The notes under the pieces were generated by a model that saw only the letters and a list, made by a program, of their open reading frames with translations, made no database searches and had not been told where the DNA came from. A stretch of 64,000 nt of DNA. Source: a candidate division TM6 bacterium GW2011_GWF2_32_72. GTDB taxonomy: Bacteria > Babelota > Babeliae > Babelales > GWF2-32-72. The stretch is from NCBI GenBank assembly GCA_000989525.1, contig LBON01000002.1, positions 96,447 through 160,446 on the forward strand. The letters are read 5' to 3'. Positions 28,445-37,315 of this stretch are shown here, piece after piece; positions within the stretch are counted from its first letter, which is position 1; each line of letters starts with the position of its first letter. Position numbers and translations under genes: made by a program.

Positions 28445-28879
28445 TCAAAATAAACTTTCTCGAATAATAATCGATAATGTACCATCATTATTAGTACCCA
28501 CTTTTTCTTTCCACCAAATAGCCAAATCAGAAATGTTTATTTGTTCAATCAATTGGGCAAGCAAAGTATCTTCATCCTGTCCAATATCCTGAATTTTAAT
28601 TTTAGTAATACTTGCATACGCCTCTTTAAAGGGATCGATAGAACTCCATATTAGATTTACAATAAAATGACCACGAATATATTTTGCTTTCTCAAGCATC
28701 AAATATTCATTACCATCTACACAACCAAATATTCGTGCAACAACATTGTTCCAAATTTGCTTTCTATTCGAAAAACTAATAAATGAAACCATTTTACCTG
28801 AACGAAGATTTATTTGCCTTTCTGCAAAACTTTCAACCGACATCCCTAAAATAAAAATAAAAAAAATTTGCCTAACCAT
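28445..28879 (-). CDS. Small secreted protein, unknown function
   Basis: A 144-residue protein with a signal peptide at residues 1-19 (IFFIFILGMSVESFA). The mature part mixes strands and one helix, with the notable stretch NNVVARIFGCVDGNEYLMLEKA. One cysteine remains in the mature form. No family recognised. It forms a pair with the next minus-strand gene, also secreted, separated by about 96 bases; the two products are not similar. Confidence 0.55.
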   Translation of the reverse strand: MVRQIFFIFILGMSVESFAERQINLRSGKMVSFISFSNRKQIWNNVVARIFGCVDGNEYLMLEKAKYIRGHFIVNLIWSSIDPFKEAYASITKIKIQDIGQDEDTLLAQLIEQINISDLAIWWKEKVGTNNDGTLSIIIRESLF

Positions 28880-28975
28880 AAATACCCTAAAATAAAAATT
28901 GAAAAATTAGTTTTATCTAACCAAGAATACAAGCATTAAATTACTCATTAATAATTTCTTACTCGACAAATATTT

Positions 28976-29365
28976 TTATCGACGGACCAATTTTTCAATT
29001 GGATCTTGCAAGCCAACATACTCAAAAACCCATTCTTCATCCTGACCTCTTTCCAAAGAAAGCGCTTCACGGGGCCATAAAGAGAACAAAACTTCTTCAA
29101 CTAATTTATCCAAAGAACCATTACAATAAAAGCCAGATCGTTCCAATGATTTTCTTAAACTACCTGAAATGTGACCCTTAAAGAAATCCATTAAATCTTT
29201 TGGTGACTCTTCATATATCTTTTGTAATACACTAAGAGTCTCTAGAATTTCACTTTTTTCCGCAATTTGACCATTTTTTAAACGAACGGCCTCGAAATAA
29301 CAACAAGCCTTAGAAGTCGAAACCGATAAAAAACAGATTAAAAAAAGAATGTTTAAAAATTTCAT
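28976..29365 (-). CDS. Small secreted protein, unknown function
   Basis: A 129-residue protein with a signal peptide (residues 1-20, LNILFLICFLSVSTSKA) followed at once by CC. The mature part is mainly helical, with charged segments such as ESPKDLMDFFKGHISGSLRKSLE. No family recognised. It precedes the 144-residue secreted gene on the same strand and may share its transcript. Confidence 0.55.
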   Translation of the reverse strand: MKFLNILFLICFLSVSTSKACCYFEAVRLKNGQIAEKSEILETLSVLQKIYEESPKDLMDFFKGHISGSLRKSLERSGFYCNGSLDKLVEEVLFSLWPREALSLERGQDEEWVFEYVGLQDPIEKLVRR

Positions 29366-29496
29366 CTTATATCCTTAACTATCAAAAAATTGTCAAAAAG
29401 CAATTTTTTATATACAAATAATCAAGGCCATAGTTTAGCAGCTTATATTGACTCGTCAAGCAGTTTTATGCGATATTGCAGCTAGAAGCCAATTAC

Positions 29497-29511
29497 ATAT
29501 TATGCTATACT
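29497..29511 (+). promoter_or_regulatory. Extended -10 promoter for the DEAD-box helicase
   Basis: TATGCTATACT contains TATACT with the extended -10 TGn immediately before it, about 53 bases upstream of the GTG start. No clear -35, which an extended -10 promoter does not require. Confidence 0.45.
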
Positions 29512-29563
29512 TAAAAACTCCTTCAGCTATACTAAAAGAAACCCTTTAAAAGAAAGATTTTTT

Positions 29564-31342
29564 GTGAATAAATTTACAGACTTACCTTTATCACCTAGAC
29601 TACAAGCCGCATTGGCCGAACTAGGATTTACAACTCCAACAGAAATTCAAGCTAAAGTTATACCTACGCTTATTGCAGAAAAACGTGATGTACACGCACA
29701 AGCACAAACAGGCACAGGTAAAACATTTGCTTTTGGACTTCCACTACTAGATAGCATTGATACATCAATAAAAAACACCCAAGCACTTATAATTGCTCCA
29801 ACACGAGAATTAGTCCTTCAAATCTATGAAGCCCTAAAAGATGTATCACGACAAACAGGTATTATTATAGAACCTGTTTATGGTGGCATGTCCATAACAA
29901 GACAAATTGATAGTATTCGTAGAGGCGCTCATATTATTGTGGGTACTCCAGGTCGATTAAACGATCATTTAAGACGTAAAACATTAAGCTTAAAAGACTT
30001 AAAAACCTTCATTTTAGATGAAGCTGATATCATGCTAGAAATGGGCTTTAAAGAAGAAATAGATGAAATATTAAAGATGGCTCCAAAAGACCGTCAAATT
30101 TGGCTATTTTCTGCAACTATGGGCTCAGGGATAGATCAATTAATAAAATCACATATGCATGACGTGTTTTCTGTAAGAGCGACTAAGAAAAACGAAGCCA
30201 GCAAACAGGTTAAACAATATTTCTGCGTAGCTCCAAGAGGCAAGAAGGCTAGCGTATTAGTTAGATTCATAGAAGCTTCACCAGAATTTTACGGCATAAT
30301 CTTCTGTCAAACAAAATTGTTGACCAATGAAATTACCGAACAATTAGCAAGCAAGGGATTGCGAGCAAGTTGTCTACATGGTGATATGCAACAAAATCTA
30401 AGAAATCAAGTCATCAAAGGATTTAAAAACAAAGATTTTAGCATTTTATTGGCCACAGATGTTGCTGCTCGAGGAATCGATGTTTCTGATCTTACACATG
30501 TAATCAATTATTCTATACCTGATGAATTCGATAGTTACATCCATAGAATCGGAAGAACTGGACGAGCAGGGAAAGAAGGCATCGCTATTACATTAGTAAC
30601 ACAATCAGAAAAACACCGAATAAAAAGATTAGAAAAGGCAACTGGAGCCATTCTACAAGAAATCGCTGTTCCTGAATTTGATTCTATTGTAAAAATAAAA
30701 ATGAGCGCAGCCTCTGATTTCATAGAACAATCAAAAACTCCAGATCAAAAATTCTCTCCTGTTCATAAAACCATAAAAGAATTAATCGATTCTTTTACAG
30801 AAGAAGAAATAAAAAATGCATTTGCCATTGCGCTTGAAGAAAAATACTTCAAAGACATTGTTTCTGAAGATTTAAGTGCTGTTTCACCTAAAGCAGATGA
30901 CATGGTCGAAGAAATATGCATAGACCTAGGTTATGATGATGACATGAGTGAAGACATTGTACGTAGCTATTTATACAATACATGTAAATTACTTCCTCAA
31001 GAAATTAATAAAGTACGAGTAATAAACAAAAAAACGTTTATTTCCGTTTCAGATAACAAATTCCAAGAAGTTTTAGATTTGTTAAGAAAAACTCCTATTT
31101 CAGAAATGAGACATAGAGCATTTGTTGTCCAAGATTTTAAGCGTGATTCATCTGGCCAAGCCGGTCGTACAAGAATGCGAAGAGTTGGTGAAAGAAGAGA
31201 TTCCGGAAGATCTGATTCCCGCAGTCGTGGTGGTGAAAGAAGAAGTTCAAGTAACAGAGGCGGCGGTTGGGATAGAGATAGAAGCCGACGAGATTCTTCA
31301 GATGAACGTCGAGGCAGTAGTGGCCGCAGCAGAAAATATTAA
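29564..31342 (+). CDS. deaD: DEAD-box ATP-dependent RNA helicase (CsdA/DeaD type)
   Basis: A 592-residue RNA helicase. Motifs in order: Q motif (FTTPTEIQAKVIP), I (AQTGTGKT), Ia (PTRELV), II (DEAD), III (SAT), V (ATDVAARGIDV) and VI (HRIGRTGRAG). The C-terminal part includes a DbpA-like RNA-binding domain (about residues 440-525, with IDLGYDDDMSEDIV and HRAFVVQDF) and a 60-residue arginine/glycine/serine-rich tail. GTG start. It ends at a strong terminator. Likely roles are ribosome assembly and RNA decay together with PNPase. Confidence 0.93.
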   Translation: MNKFTDLPLSPRLQAALAELGFTTPTEIQAKVIPTLIAEKRDVHAQAQTGTGKTFAFGLPLLDSIDTSIKNTQALIIAPTRELVLQIYEALKDVSRQTGIIIEPVYGGMSITRQIDSIRRGAHIIVGTPGRLNDHLRRKTLSLKDLKTFILDEADIMLEMGFKEEIDEILKMAPKDRQIWLFSATMGSGIDQLIKSHMHDVFSVRATKKNEASKQVKQYFCVAPRGKKASVLVRFIEASPEFYGIIFCQTKLLTNEITEQLASKGLRASCLHGDMQQNLRNQVIKGFKNKDFSILLATDVAARGIDVSDLTHVINYSIPDEFDSYIHRIGRTGRAGKEGIAITLVTQSEKHRIKRLEKATGAILQEIAVPEFDSIVKIKMSAASDFIEQSKTPDQKFSPVHKTIKELIDSFTEEEIKNAFAIALEEKYFKDIVSEDLSAVSPKADDMVEEICIDLGYDDDMSEDIVRSYLYNTCKLLPQEINKVRVINKKTFISVSDNKFQEVLDLLRKTPISEMRHRAFVVQDFKRDSSGQAGRTRMRRVGERRDSGRSDSRSRGGERRSSSNRGGGWDRDRSRRDSSDERRGSSGRSRKY

Positions 31343-31370
31343 AACATCTTAGCAAGGCTAACTTACAAAA

Positions 31371-31406
31371 TTAAAGCGAGTGTTTTTTATTCACTCGCTT
31401 TTTTTA
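31371..31406 (+). terminator. Terminator after the DEAD-box gene
   Basis: The stem AAAGCGAGTG/CACTCGCTTT has a nine-base T-rich loop and is followed by T5. Confidence 0.9.
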
Positions 31407-31470
31407 TGCTCTTTTTAAAAGCTTATACAAAAAGATTTCATCCTGAACCGGTCAAAGGATTAGGTCATTA

Positions 31471-32268
31471 TCAAACCAAATCAAGACGTTTTTTAAAACG
31501 CCATGTTCCAATGACAGTAAATCCAATTGTCAAAATTAAAACAACTGAAACACAAAGCCAAAATTTTAAAAAGCCAGCTTCACCCAAAACCGTTGAGTGA
31601 ATAGCTTCTGCCGCATAAGTCATTGGATTGAGTAACACAACATACCCCCAACTTTTAAAATCCGGTGATTCAAACACTGCCCGCAATGGAAACTCAATTG
31701 AACCAAACATCCAAAGAGGGAACAAAACTCGAATGCCAACTAATCGAACAGTATTTACACGTTCTGCTAAACTCGAAAGTAAGATATAAAACGATCCCAA
31801 GAAAAAACTAATCAAAACAAATATAAAAAAGAACTTTAGAATAGAAAGCTGTGAAAAATTAAGCTGACTCCAAAGCAATGCTGCACACAAAGGTATAGTC
31901 ATCATAGAAAAAACAAAAGATTTAAAAGCAAAAAATACTATGTTTTTTAAGAAAACCATCCAATAATGCAATGGCAAAGTAAACTGATAAAACATAGTTT
32001 TAGCACCATTTAAATCATCGATCAACTCAAAACTTGTATTCCAAATACGCCAATAACCTTCGCCCATAATCATAGAAAGAGCATAGAATGCACCAAAACC
32101 ATGAAACATACCAAGCAACTGAAATATATAACCAGTTACCAATACAGCACATGAAAACCAAATTGCTATATTGATAAATTCACCAATTAAAAATTGGTTG
32201 AATATTACACAATCTGTTTTAAACAACTGCCAAAACAATTTTAAATAATTTAAATATCTATTTTTCAT
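31471..32268 (-). CDS. ABC-2 type transporter permease
   Basis: A 265-residue inner-membrane protein with about six hydrophobic segments. It ends the operon with the preceding ATPase gene (two-base gap). The ABC-2 fold is suggested by the layout and by the conserved region before the last span (LNPMTYAAEAIHSTVLGE), typical of NodJ/DrrB-type exporters. The substrate is unknown. The product begins with a charged N-terminal tail (KNRYLNYLKLFWQLFKTD). Confidence 0.85.
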   Translation of the reverse strand: MKNRYLNYLKLFWQLFKTDCVIFNQFLIGEFINIAIWFSCAVLVTGYIFQLLGMFHGFGAFYALSMIMGEGYWRIWNTSFELIDDLNGAKTMFYQFTLPLHYWMVFLKNIVFFAFKSFVFSMMTIPLCAALLWSQLNFSQLSILKFFFIFVLISFFLGSFYILLSSLAERVNTVRLVGIRVLFPLWMFGSIEFPLRAVFESPDFKSWGYVVLLNPMTYAAEAIHSTVLGEAGFLKFWLCVSVVLILTIGFTVIGTWRFKKRLDLV

Positions 32269-32270
32269 AA

Positions 32271-33032
32271 TTATTCCGTTTCTTCTTCCATAAGTTTTAT
32301 AAATATCTTTTCTAAACTTTCTTCTTGATATTTTTGTTTCAAGTTAGTTGGTGTATCTATTAACTTGACCAGACCTTTTTCTAAAACACAAATTCGATCA
32401 GAGAGTACATCTGCTTCATCTAGATAGTGAGTTGTTAACACAACGGAAACACCCAAGCTTTTTAATTCTTTTATATTATCCCAAAGCTTAAACCGTATAT
32501 GAGGATCCAGGCCAACCGTCGGTTCGTCAAGAATAAGCAATTTAGGATTATGCATCAAAGATCTAGCTATCAAAAGTCTATGCGAATAACCACCAGAAAG
32601 AACTTCCGGCTTCATCTTTCTATATTTTCCAAGCTGATATCGTTGAATCAATTCTTCCATGCGATTTCTAATTTCATCTTCTGGCAGACCATAATATCTT
32701 CCAGAAAAAAGTAAAATCTGTTCAACAGTTAAATCAACGTAAAGATTTGGTTTTTGAGGACAAAAACCAACCTTGTAACGAAAATCAACAATATCGTTAT
32801 AAATAGACTTTCCCTCACAAAGAATGTCACCTGAAGTTGCAGGATGCAATGTGGCTAAAATTGAAGAAAGTGTTGTTTTTCCAGCACCATTAACACCAAG
32901 CAATCCCAATGTTTCAGCTTTATTAATATCAAAGCTGACACCGTTTAAAGCTCGGATTTCATCTGGCCGACCAATTTTGTAATATTTTTTTATATTTTTT
33001 ATTTCGATTAATTTTTCATTCATATTTTTCAT
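32271..33032 (-). CDS. ABC transporter ATP-binding protein
   Basis: A 253-residue nucleotide-binding protein. Walker A GVNGAGKTTLSSIL, Q-loop GFCPQKPNLY, signature LSGGYSHRL (LSGG followed by Y rather than Q), Walker B LLILDEPTVGLDP and the switch histidine in LTTHYLDEAD are all present. It belongs to the DrrA/NodI-like export ATPases and pairs with the permease immediately downstream. A second ATG three codons in is an equally possible start. Substrate unknown. Confidence 0.93.
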   Translation of the reverse strand: MKNMNEKLIEIKNIKKYYKIGRPDEIRALNGVSFDINKAETLGLLGVNGAGKTTLSSILATLHPATSGDILCEGKSIYNDIVDFRYKVGFCPQKPNLYVDLTVEQILLFSGRYYGLPEDEIRNRMEELIQRYQLGKYRKMKPEVLSGGYSHRLLIARSLMHNPKLLILDEPTVGLDPHIRFKLWDNIKELKSLGVSVVLTTHYLDEADVLSDRICVLEKGLVKLIDTPTNLKQKYQEESLEKIFIKLMEEETE

Positions 33033-33472
33033 TTCAAAGTTTTACGGATTTAATTATTAGAACTGATATAAATCCAAATTACCCAATCCTTGATATCATT
33101 TTGAATAAATTTATAAAACAAATTTACATCGAAGGATCAACTTTGATTCTTAGGCAAACCTCTTTGTAGAGTTTTTATTTAGAAAAAATTTTATTTTGAT
33201 TTAAATTGAAATTAGGCTTTGCTGATTAAATCATACCTAAATAAATGGGTGCCAAAAAACCTTATGGACTTATTTTAATTAAACAGGAAAATAATCATGG
33301 CGGAACCCTTTCCAAAGATTTTTTTTCAAACAGCAACATTTATTCTAACGACTGGCAAAACAAAAAGCAATAAATAACATTCAAAAGCGTTTGCCAAAAA
33401 TTGATTTTATAAATAAACTTGATTTTTTTTAATAAAAAAACAGCATCTACAAATTAATAAAAATGGAATAAA
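33033..33472. other. Intergenic region between divergent genes
   Basis: About 440 A/T-rich bases between the ABC ATPase and the PLP enzyme. A 42-codon plus-strand frame (33245-33373, beginning MGAKKPYGLILIKQ) looks protein-like but lacks a Shine-Dalgarno sequence; it may be a gene remnant. No convincing promoter, RNA or repeat was found. Confidence 0.25.
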
Positions 33473-34660
33473 ATGAAAAAGATCACTAATTTAATTCTTT
33501 TCTTATCAATTACTTCAAACATATGTTCTAGCTATCTCTTTCAAGCACACCCAAAACTAAAACGACCAATTGTCGAATTAGGTCATTTTCCATCACCTAT
33601 TTATAATCTGCCAACAATAGCGAAACAATATAACCTTAAAAATTTTTACGTTAAAGATGATGGAGTAAAATGCGTCAAATATGATGCGATAAAAGCAGAA
33701 TTACCCAGTGGAAATAAAATTCGCAAACTTGAATTTCTTTTAGCTCACGCAAAAGAAAATGGATATAAAACTGTTTGTACGGTGGGAAGTGCAGGATCAA
33801 ATCATGCATTAGCCACGGCAATGTGCGCAAAACAAATCGGCCTCGATACTATTCTTATTCTTGATGACCAACCTGTAACAAGCGCCGCCGTAAGAAATCT
33901 TAAATTAATGACCTTATTTGCCAAAGAAATTAAATACACCAAAAAAAATGTCGATTCTGAAGCTCGCTCCTTAAGCGGTACAAATGGATATTATTTTATC
34001 CCTATGGGTGGGTCAGACCCTTTAGGAATTCTTGGATTTGTTAATGCCATGTTTGAGCTAAAAGATCAAATCAATCAAGGAATATTAGAAGAACCTGACT
34101 ATATCTATGTAACCCTTGGAACCGGTGGAACTTCTGCTGGACTAATAGTTGGAGCTGAAGCTGCAGGAATAAAAAGTAAAATTATATCAGTTCGAATAAA
34201 CTCAGAACCAAAGAAAAAAACAGAAGATTTGCTTTCTTTAATAAATCGGACAAGATCCAGTATACAAGAAATAGATCCATGTTTCCCTTGCACATATAAA
34301 ACAGAAGATTCTTTAACTATTGAAAATTCTTTTGCGGGTGGCAATAATAAATATGCCGTTTGCACACAAGAAGCTGCGGATGCCATAAAATACTTTTACC
34401 AAGAAACTAAAAAATCGATTGGATTTCCTATCAAGCTTGAATCAACATATACCGGAAAAACCTTATCCGCTCTTTTTGATCATGCAAACAAAGGATTACT
34501 CCAAAACAAAAATGTTCTATTTTGGAATACATTTAGTAATGGAACCTTTGAAGACTTAACAGCTGAATTTGATAGTGATTACGAACGTTTCAAAAAAATA
34601 CCCGAAAACATGATCCACTATTTAACGGATGACTTACAATCATTAGACCAAGGAATTTAA
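33473..34660 (+). CDS. D-cysteine desulfhydrase/ACC deaminase-like PLP enzyme with signal peptide
   Basis: A 395-residue fold-type II PLP enzyme. The leader MKKITNLILFLSITSNICSS is a signal peptide. The enzyme then begins RPIVELGHFPSPIYNLP; the PLP lysine is in SGNKIRKLEFLLA, followed by TVGSAGSNHALATAMCAK and the phosphate-binding loop LGTGGTSAGL. This matches D-cysteine desulfhydrase or 1-aminocyclopropane-1-carboxylate deaminase relatives, which are normally cytosolic. An export signal on a PLP enzyme is unusual because PLP is supplied in the cytosol. The exact substrate is not settled. Confidence 0.85.
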   Translation: MKKITNLILFLSITSNICSSYLFQAHPKLKRPIVELGHFPSPIYNLPTIAKQYNLKNFYVKDDGVKCVKYDAIKAELPSGNKIRKLEFLLAHAKENGYKTVCTVGSAGSNHALATAMCAKQIGLDTILILDDQPVTSAAVRNLKLMTLFAKEIKYTKKNVDSEARSLSGTNGYYFIPMGGSDPLGILGFVNAMFELKDQINQGILEEPDYIYVTLGTGGTSAGLIVGAEAAGIKSKIISVRINSEPKKKTEDLLSLINRTRSSIQEIDPCFPCTYKTEDSLTIENSFAGGNNKYAVCTQEAADAIKYFYQETKKSIGFPIKLESTYTGKTLSALFDHANKGLLQNKNVLFWNTFSNGTFEDLTAEFDSDYERFKKIPENMIHYLTDDLQSLDQGI

Positions 34661-34717
34661 CAACATTTTAACCTTGTTTTTATTCTCTCCCCGTCTGATT
34701 AACAACTTATACAAATC

Positions 34718-35563
34718 TCAACATACAAATTTAAGCTTATTATGAGCATCTTTTTGTAAAGAATCAGATCTTTCAACATCATATTCTAAATTAATACGGA
34801 AAGAATCAAGCTCATCAATATTTGACCACTCTTTTTCAGGTTCACACATTACAAATCCATAAGAATTATAAGCTTTAATGGCATTCAAATTAGATTTTAG
34901 CACACCCAAAGTTATACGTTTTGTTTCTGGCAAAAATTTAAAAATTGAACTCAATATTAATTTACCAAGCCCAAGATGCTGAACCTCTGGCAAAAAAGCT
35001 ATAATCTCAACCCTAATACTTCTTGCCGATGCTTTTTTATAAAGTGAAAATTCCAGAAATCCCAATATTAAATCTGTCTCTTTATCCTTGGCAACAACTA
35101 CCCAGGTAGAAACATCTGATGAAATAACTGTTTCGACATCTATAAAATGCTGTGCTAAATCCTTACACGCCTTAATTTCAACACTCCGTCTTTCTGATTC
35201 TTTAAAATCATTAATAACCATCAATTTATTAAATTTTTTATAAAATTTAATATTAGAGAAAATAAAAGAATAATCTTTTAAAAGAGCTTTAATTGGAGCT
35301 AAAAAAGCTTTTCCATAAACTTCACTTAATTTTTGTATTTTTTCATTAAATTCGTCTGTTCTTAAATTCATTGAAAACAACTCAAAAACAACTTGCCGAC
35401 CAAATTTATCTTGCGTTAAAATTTTCTGGTCTTGCTTGTCTGCCATTGTCCTTTCAACATAAAAAAACCAAGCCGATTTCTGATTAAAAAAAGATTTATA
35501 TAAAAATAAAATCCATAATAAACATAAAAAAAATAAACTTAATTTTAAAAATAATTTTTTCAT
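34718..35563 (-). CDS. GNAT-family N-acetyltransferase with N-terminal membrane anchor
   Basis: A 281-residue protein. Residues 4-24 (LFLKLSLFFLCLLWILFLYK) form an uncleaved anchor or signal peptide. The GNAT domain occupies about residues 130-260: ILGFLEFSLYK, then motif A VEIIAFLPEVQHLGLGKLIL (Q-x-x-G-x-G/A type) and NAIKAYNSYGFV. The start was set at the ATG with AGGTGG upstream; an in-frame GTG three codons earlier overlaps that site. The substrate is unknown. Acetyl-CoA is not expected outside the cytoplasm, so orientation or delivery matters. Confidence 0.8.
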   Translation of the reverse strand: MKKLFLKLSLFFLCLLWILFLYKSFFNQKSAWFFYVERTMADKQDQKILTQDKFGRQVVFELFSMNLRTDEFNEKIQKLSEVYGKAFLAPIKALLKDYSFIFSNIKFYKKFNKLMVINDFKESERRSVEIKACKDLAQHFIDVETVISSDVSTWVVVAKDKETDLILGFLEFSLYKKASARSIRVEIIAFLPEVQHLGLGKLILSSIFKFLPETKRITLGVLKSNLNAIKAYNSYGFVMCEPEKEWSNIDELDSFRINLEYDVERSDSLQKDAHNKLKFVC

Positions 35564-35596
35564 AAAAGCCACCTATTTTTATAAAACATCCCACAT

Positions 35597-35627
35597 AAAA
35601 AGACCACTTTAAGAAATGGTCTTTTTA
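35597..35627 (-). terminator. Terminator after the CNCGKPKPK-repeat gene
   Basis: The stem AAAAAGACCA/TGGTCTTTTT with a ten-base loop lies between two minus-strand genes. Confidence 0.75.
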
Positions 35628-35707
35628 TAATTTTGCATAAATTATTTCGTATACCAAACAATCAAATAAAGAAAAATATCTTTTTAATCTAATTGTTTTT
35701 TTAATTA

Positions 35708-35902
35708 TTATTTTTTTGGTTTGGGCTTACCACAATTGCACTTATCTTCAACCGTTTTAGGTTTTGGTTTACCACAATTACATTTATCTACAACAGATAC
35801 TTCTGTTGTTTTGGGTTTTGGCTTGCCGCAATTACACTTGTCATCCGCCGCCTGAACGGCAAAGCATGTGCAACAAGTTACAAATAAAAATAGGTGTTTC
35901 AC
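35708..35902 (-). CDS. Small secreted protein with three CNCGKPKPK repeats
   Basis: A 64-residue protein starting at GTG, with GAAAGGAG upstream. A signal peptide (residues 1-19, FLFVTCCTCFAVQAA) is followed by three copies of DKCNCGKPKPK separated by short linkers (TTEVSVV, TVE). Each copy carries two cysteines spaced CxC, six in all in the mature part, with strong positive charge. Metal binding or multivalent binding to a polyanion is possible. The repeats are also direct repeats in DNA. No family recognised. Confidence 0.7.
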   Translation of the reverse strand: MKHLFLFVTCCTCFAVQAADDKCNCGKPKPKTTEVSVVDKCNCGKPKPKTVEDKCNCGKPKPKK

Positions 35903-36100
35903 AAGACTCCTTTCATCTTTTAAAAATCACCCTAACAATAATATCAAAACTTGTTGTAACAAAATCATACGGACAAAGTAAATACTTGAAGAACATTTTT
36001 CAACAATAAATTATTACTTTATATACATAAAAATTAATTATTGTTAAAATTCCGAACATTCAATTATCATAAAAAACCTTTTTTTTAGAAAAGAGTTAAC

Positions 36101-36991
36101 ATGAAAAAATTATTAATCATGGTGATATTAATTAGCTGTTGTAACATTTATATAAAAACAATATCCACATATTGTCCGCAAAACAATAAGGAAAACGAAA
36201 TGAAAAAAAATAAAACATGCTGTGCTTGTGCAAATAAAAAAAAGAATCAAACAACTGATACTGCTATTAACAAAGTTTATAGTGACATTGCCCAAGGAAA
36301 TATTTCTTCTTTTGGTGGAAAATCTTGTGGGTGCAAAACAAAAATATCTCAAGATATAGGATACTCACGAGAAGAAATAGATGCTTTGGCCGATGCAAAT
36401 CTAGGTTTAGGTTGCGGATATCCAATCAATTTAGGAGATATTCAAAAGGGCTCAACAATTTTAGACCTAGGCTCTGGAGCAGGGCTTGATTGCTTTTTAG
36501 CCGCACGCAAAGTTGGATCGACGGGAAAAGTTATTGGAGTTGATGCCAGCGAAGCTATGGTAAAAAAAGCGCAAGAAAATAAATTAAAATATGGATACTC
36601 TAACGTAGAATTTTTATTGGGGGATATAGAAAACCTTCCTATCCAAGATAATTCAATTGATATTATAATCAGCAATTGTGTTTTAAGTCTTGCAAAAAAT
36701 AAAGAAAATGCATTTAAAGAGGCATACCGAGTGCTAAAAACTAACGGTAAAATGTATGTTTCTGATATTGTACTTATTGCTCCACTATCCACAGAGCAAC
36801 AACAAGACAAATCGCTGATTGGGACATGTGCATTAAGTGCAATCTTAAAAAAAGATTACCTCGAAAAACTATCCAACACAGGTTTTGAAATAATAATTTC
36901 CGGAGAAGACACAACAGTAAATATCACAAAATATAATAATAATAATCTACCTGTTGTTAGCTTAAAATATATTGCTATTAAACCAAATTAA
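36101..36991 (+). CDS. ArsM-like SAM-dependent methyltransferase with N-terminal leader
   Basis: A 296-residue protein related to arsenite methyltransferases. The leader MKKLLIMVILISCC contains a possible lipobox (LISC). The enzyme part has the glycine-rich SAM loop ILDLGSGAGLDCFLAA, VIGVDASEAMVKKA, GDIENLPIQDNSID and the ArsM cysteines in GLGCGYP, SNCVLSL and GTCALSAI. An internal ATG at 36200 (MKKNKTCC) has its own AAGGA six bases upstream and would yield a leaderless 263-residue enzyme, so two products are possible. Arsenic as substrate is inferred from the family only. Confidence 0.8.
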   Translation: MKKLLIMVILISCCNIYIKTISTYCPQNNKENEMKKNKTCCACANKKKNQTTDTAINKVYSDIAQGNISSFGGKSCGCKTKISQDIGYSREEIDALADANLGLGCGYPINLGDIQKGSTILDLGSGAGLDCFLAARKVGSTGKVIGVDASEAMVKKAQENKLKYGYSNVEFLLGDIENLPIQDNSIDIIISNCVLSLAKNKENAFKEAYRVLKTNGKMYVSDIVLIAPLSTEQQQDKSLIGTCALSAILKKDYLEKLSNTGFEIIISGEDTTVNITKYNNNNLPVVSLKYIAIKPN

Positions 36992-37315
36992 AGGATTAAT
37001 CACTTTTCCATTCACTATTTTTAAGCAAGTAATCAATCTTAAATTCTATTTTTATTTGATCTAGTTCAAATAAAAAATCACGTGCAGCAAAATAATGTAA
37101 GCCGAAAAAATCAATATTTTTCTGTGCAAAACTTTATTTGTCCCTTCCACAAATCAATTTCTTTTGTTAAGCTCTCAACAAATTTTTTGGAATCCTATTA
37201 TAAAAATCTTTCAATAAATGATTATAGGAGGGCTAAATCAGAAATCAAAATAATTAAAATATACTCTCTAAAAAAATCCATCTTTTCTTTTCTCAAAAAC
37301 TCATAAGGAAAAATC
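36992..37315. other. Intergenic region
   Basis: A/T-rich, 324 bases. A 74-codon GTG-initiated frame is present on the plus strand but has neither ribosome site nor recognisable composition. I see no reliable gene; a promoter for the arginine deiminase-like gene probably lies here. Confidence 0.3.

Noticed and set aside
31122-31352. Overlapping frames in the DEAD-box C-terminal region on both strands
   Set aside because: They result from the repetitive Arg/Gly/Ser-rich coding sequence.
33245-33373. A 42-codon plus-strand frame in the gap before the PLP enzyme, considered as a gene
   Set aside because: No Shine-Dalgarno sequence and no recognised family; noted only as a possible remnant.
35708-35902. 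The repeats considered as a CRISPR-like array
   Set aside because: Only three units, in a reading frame, with no spacers of even length and no cas genes; they encode CNCGKPKPK repeats.
37082-37306. A 74-codon GTG-initiated frame in the gap before the arginine deiminase-like gene
   Set aside because: No ribosome site, no recognisable motif, and composition like that of noncoding A/T-rich sequence.
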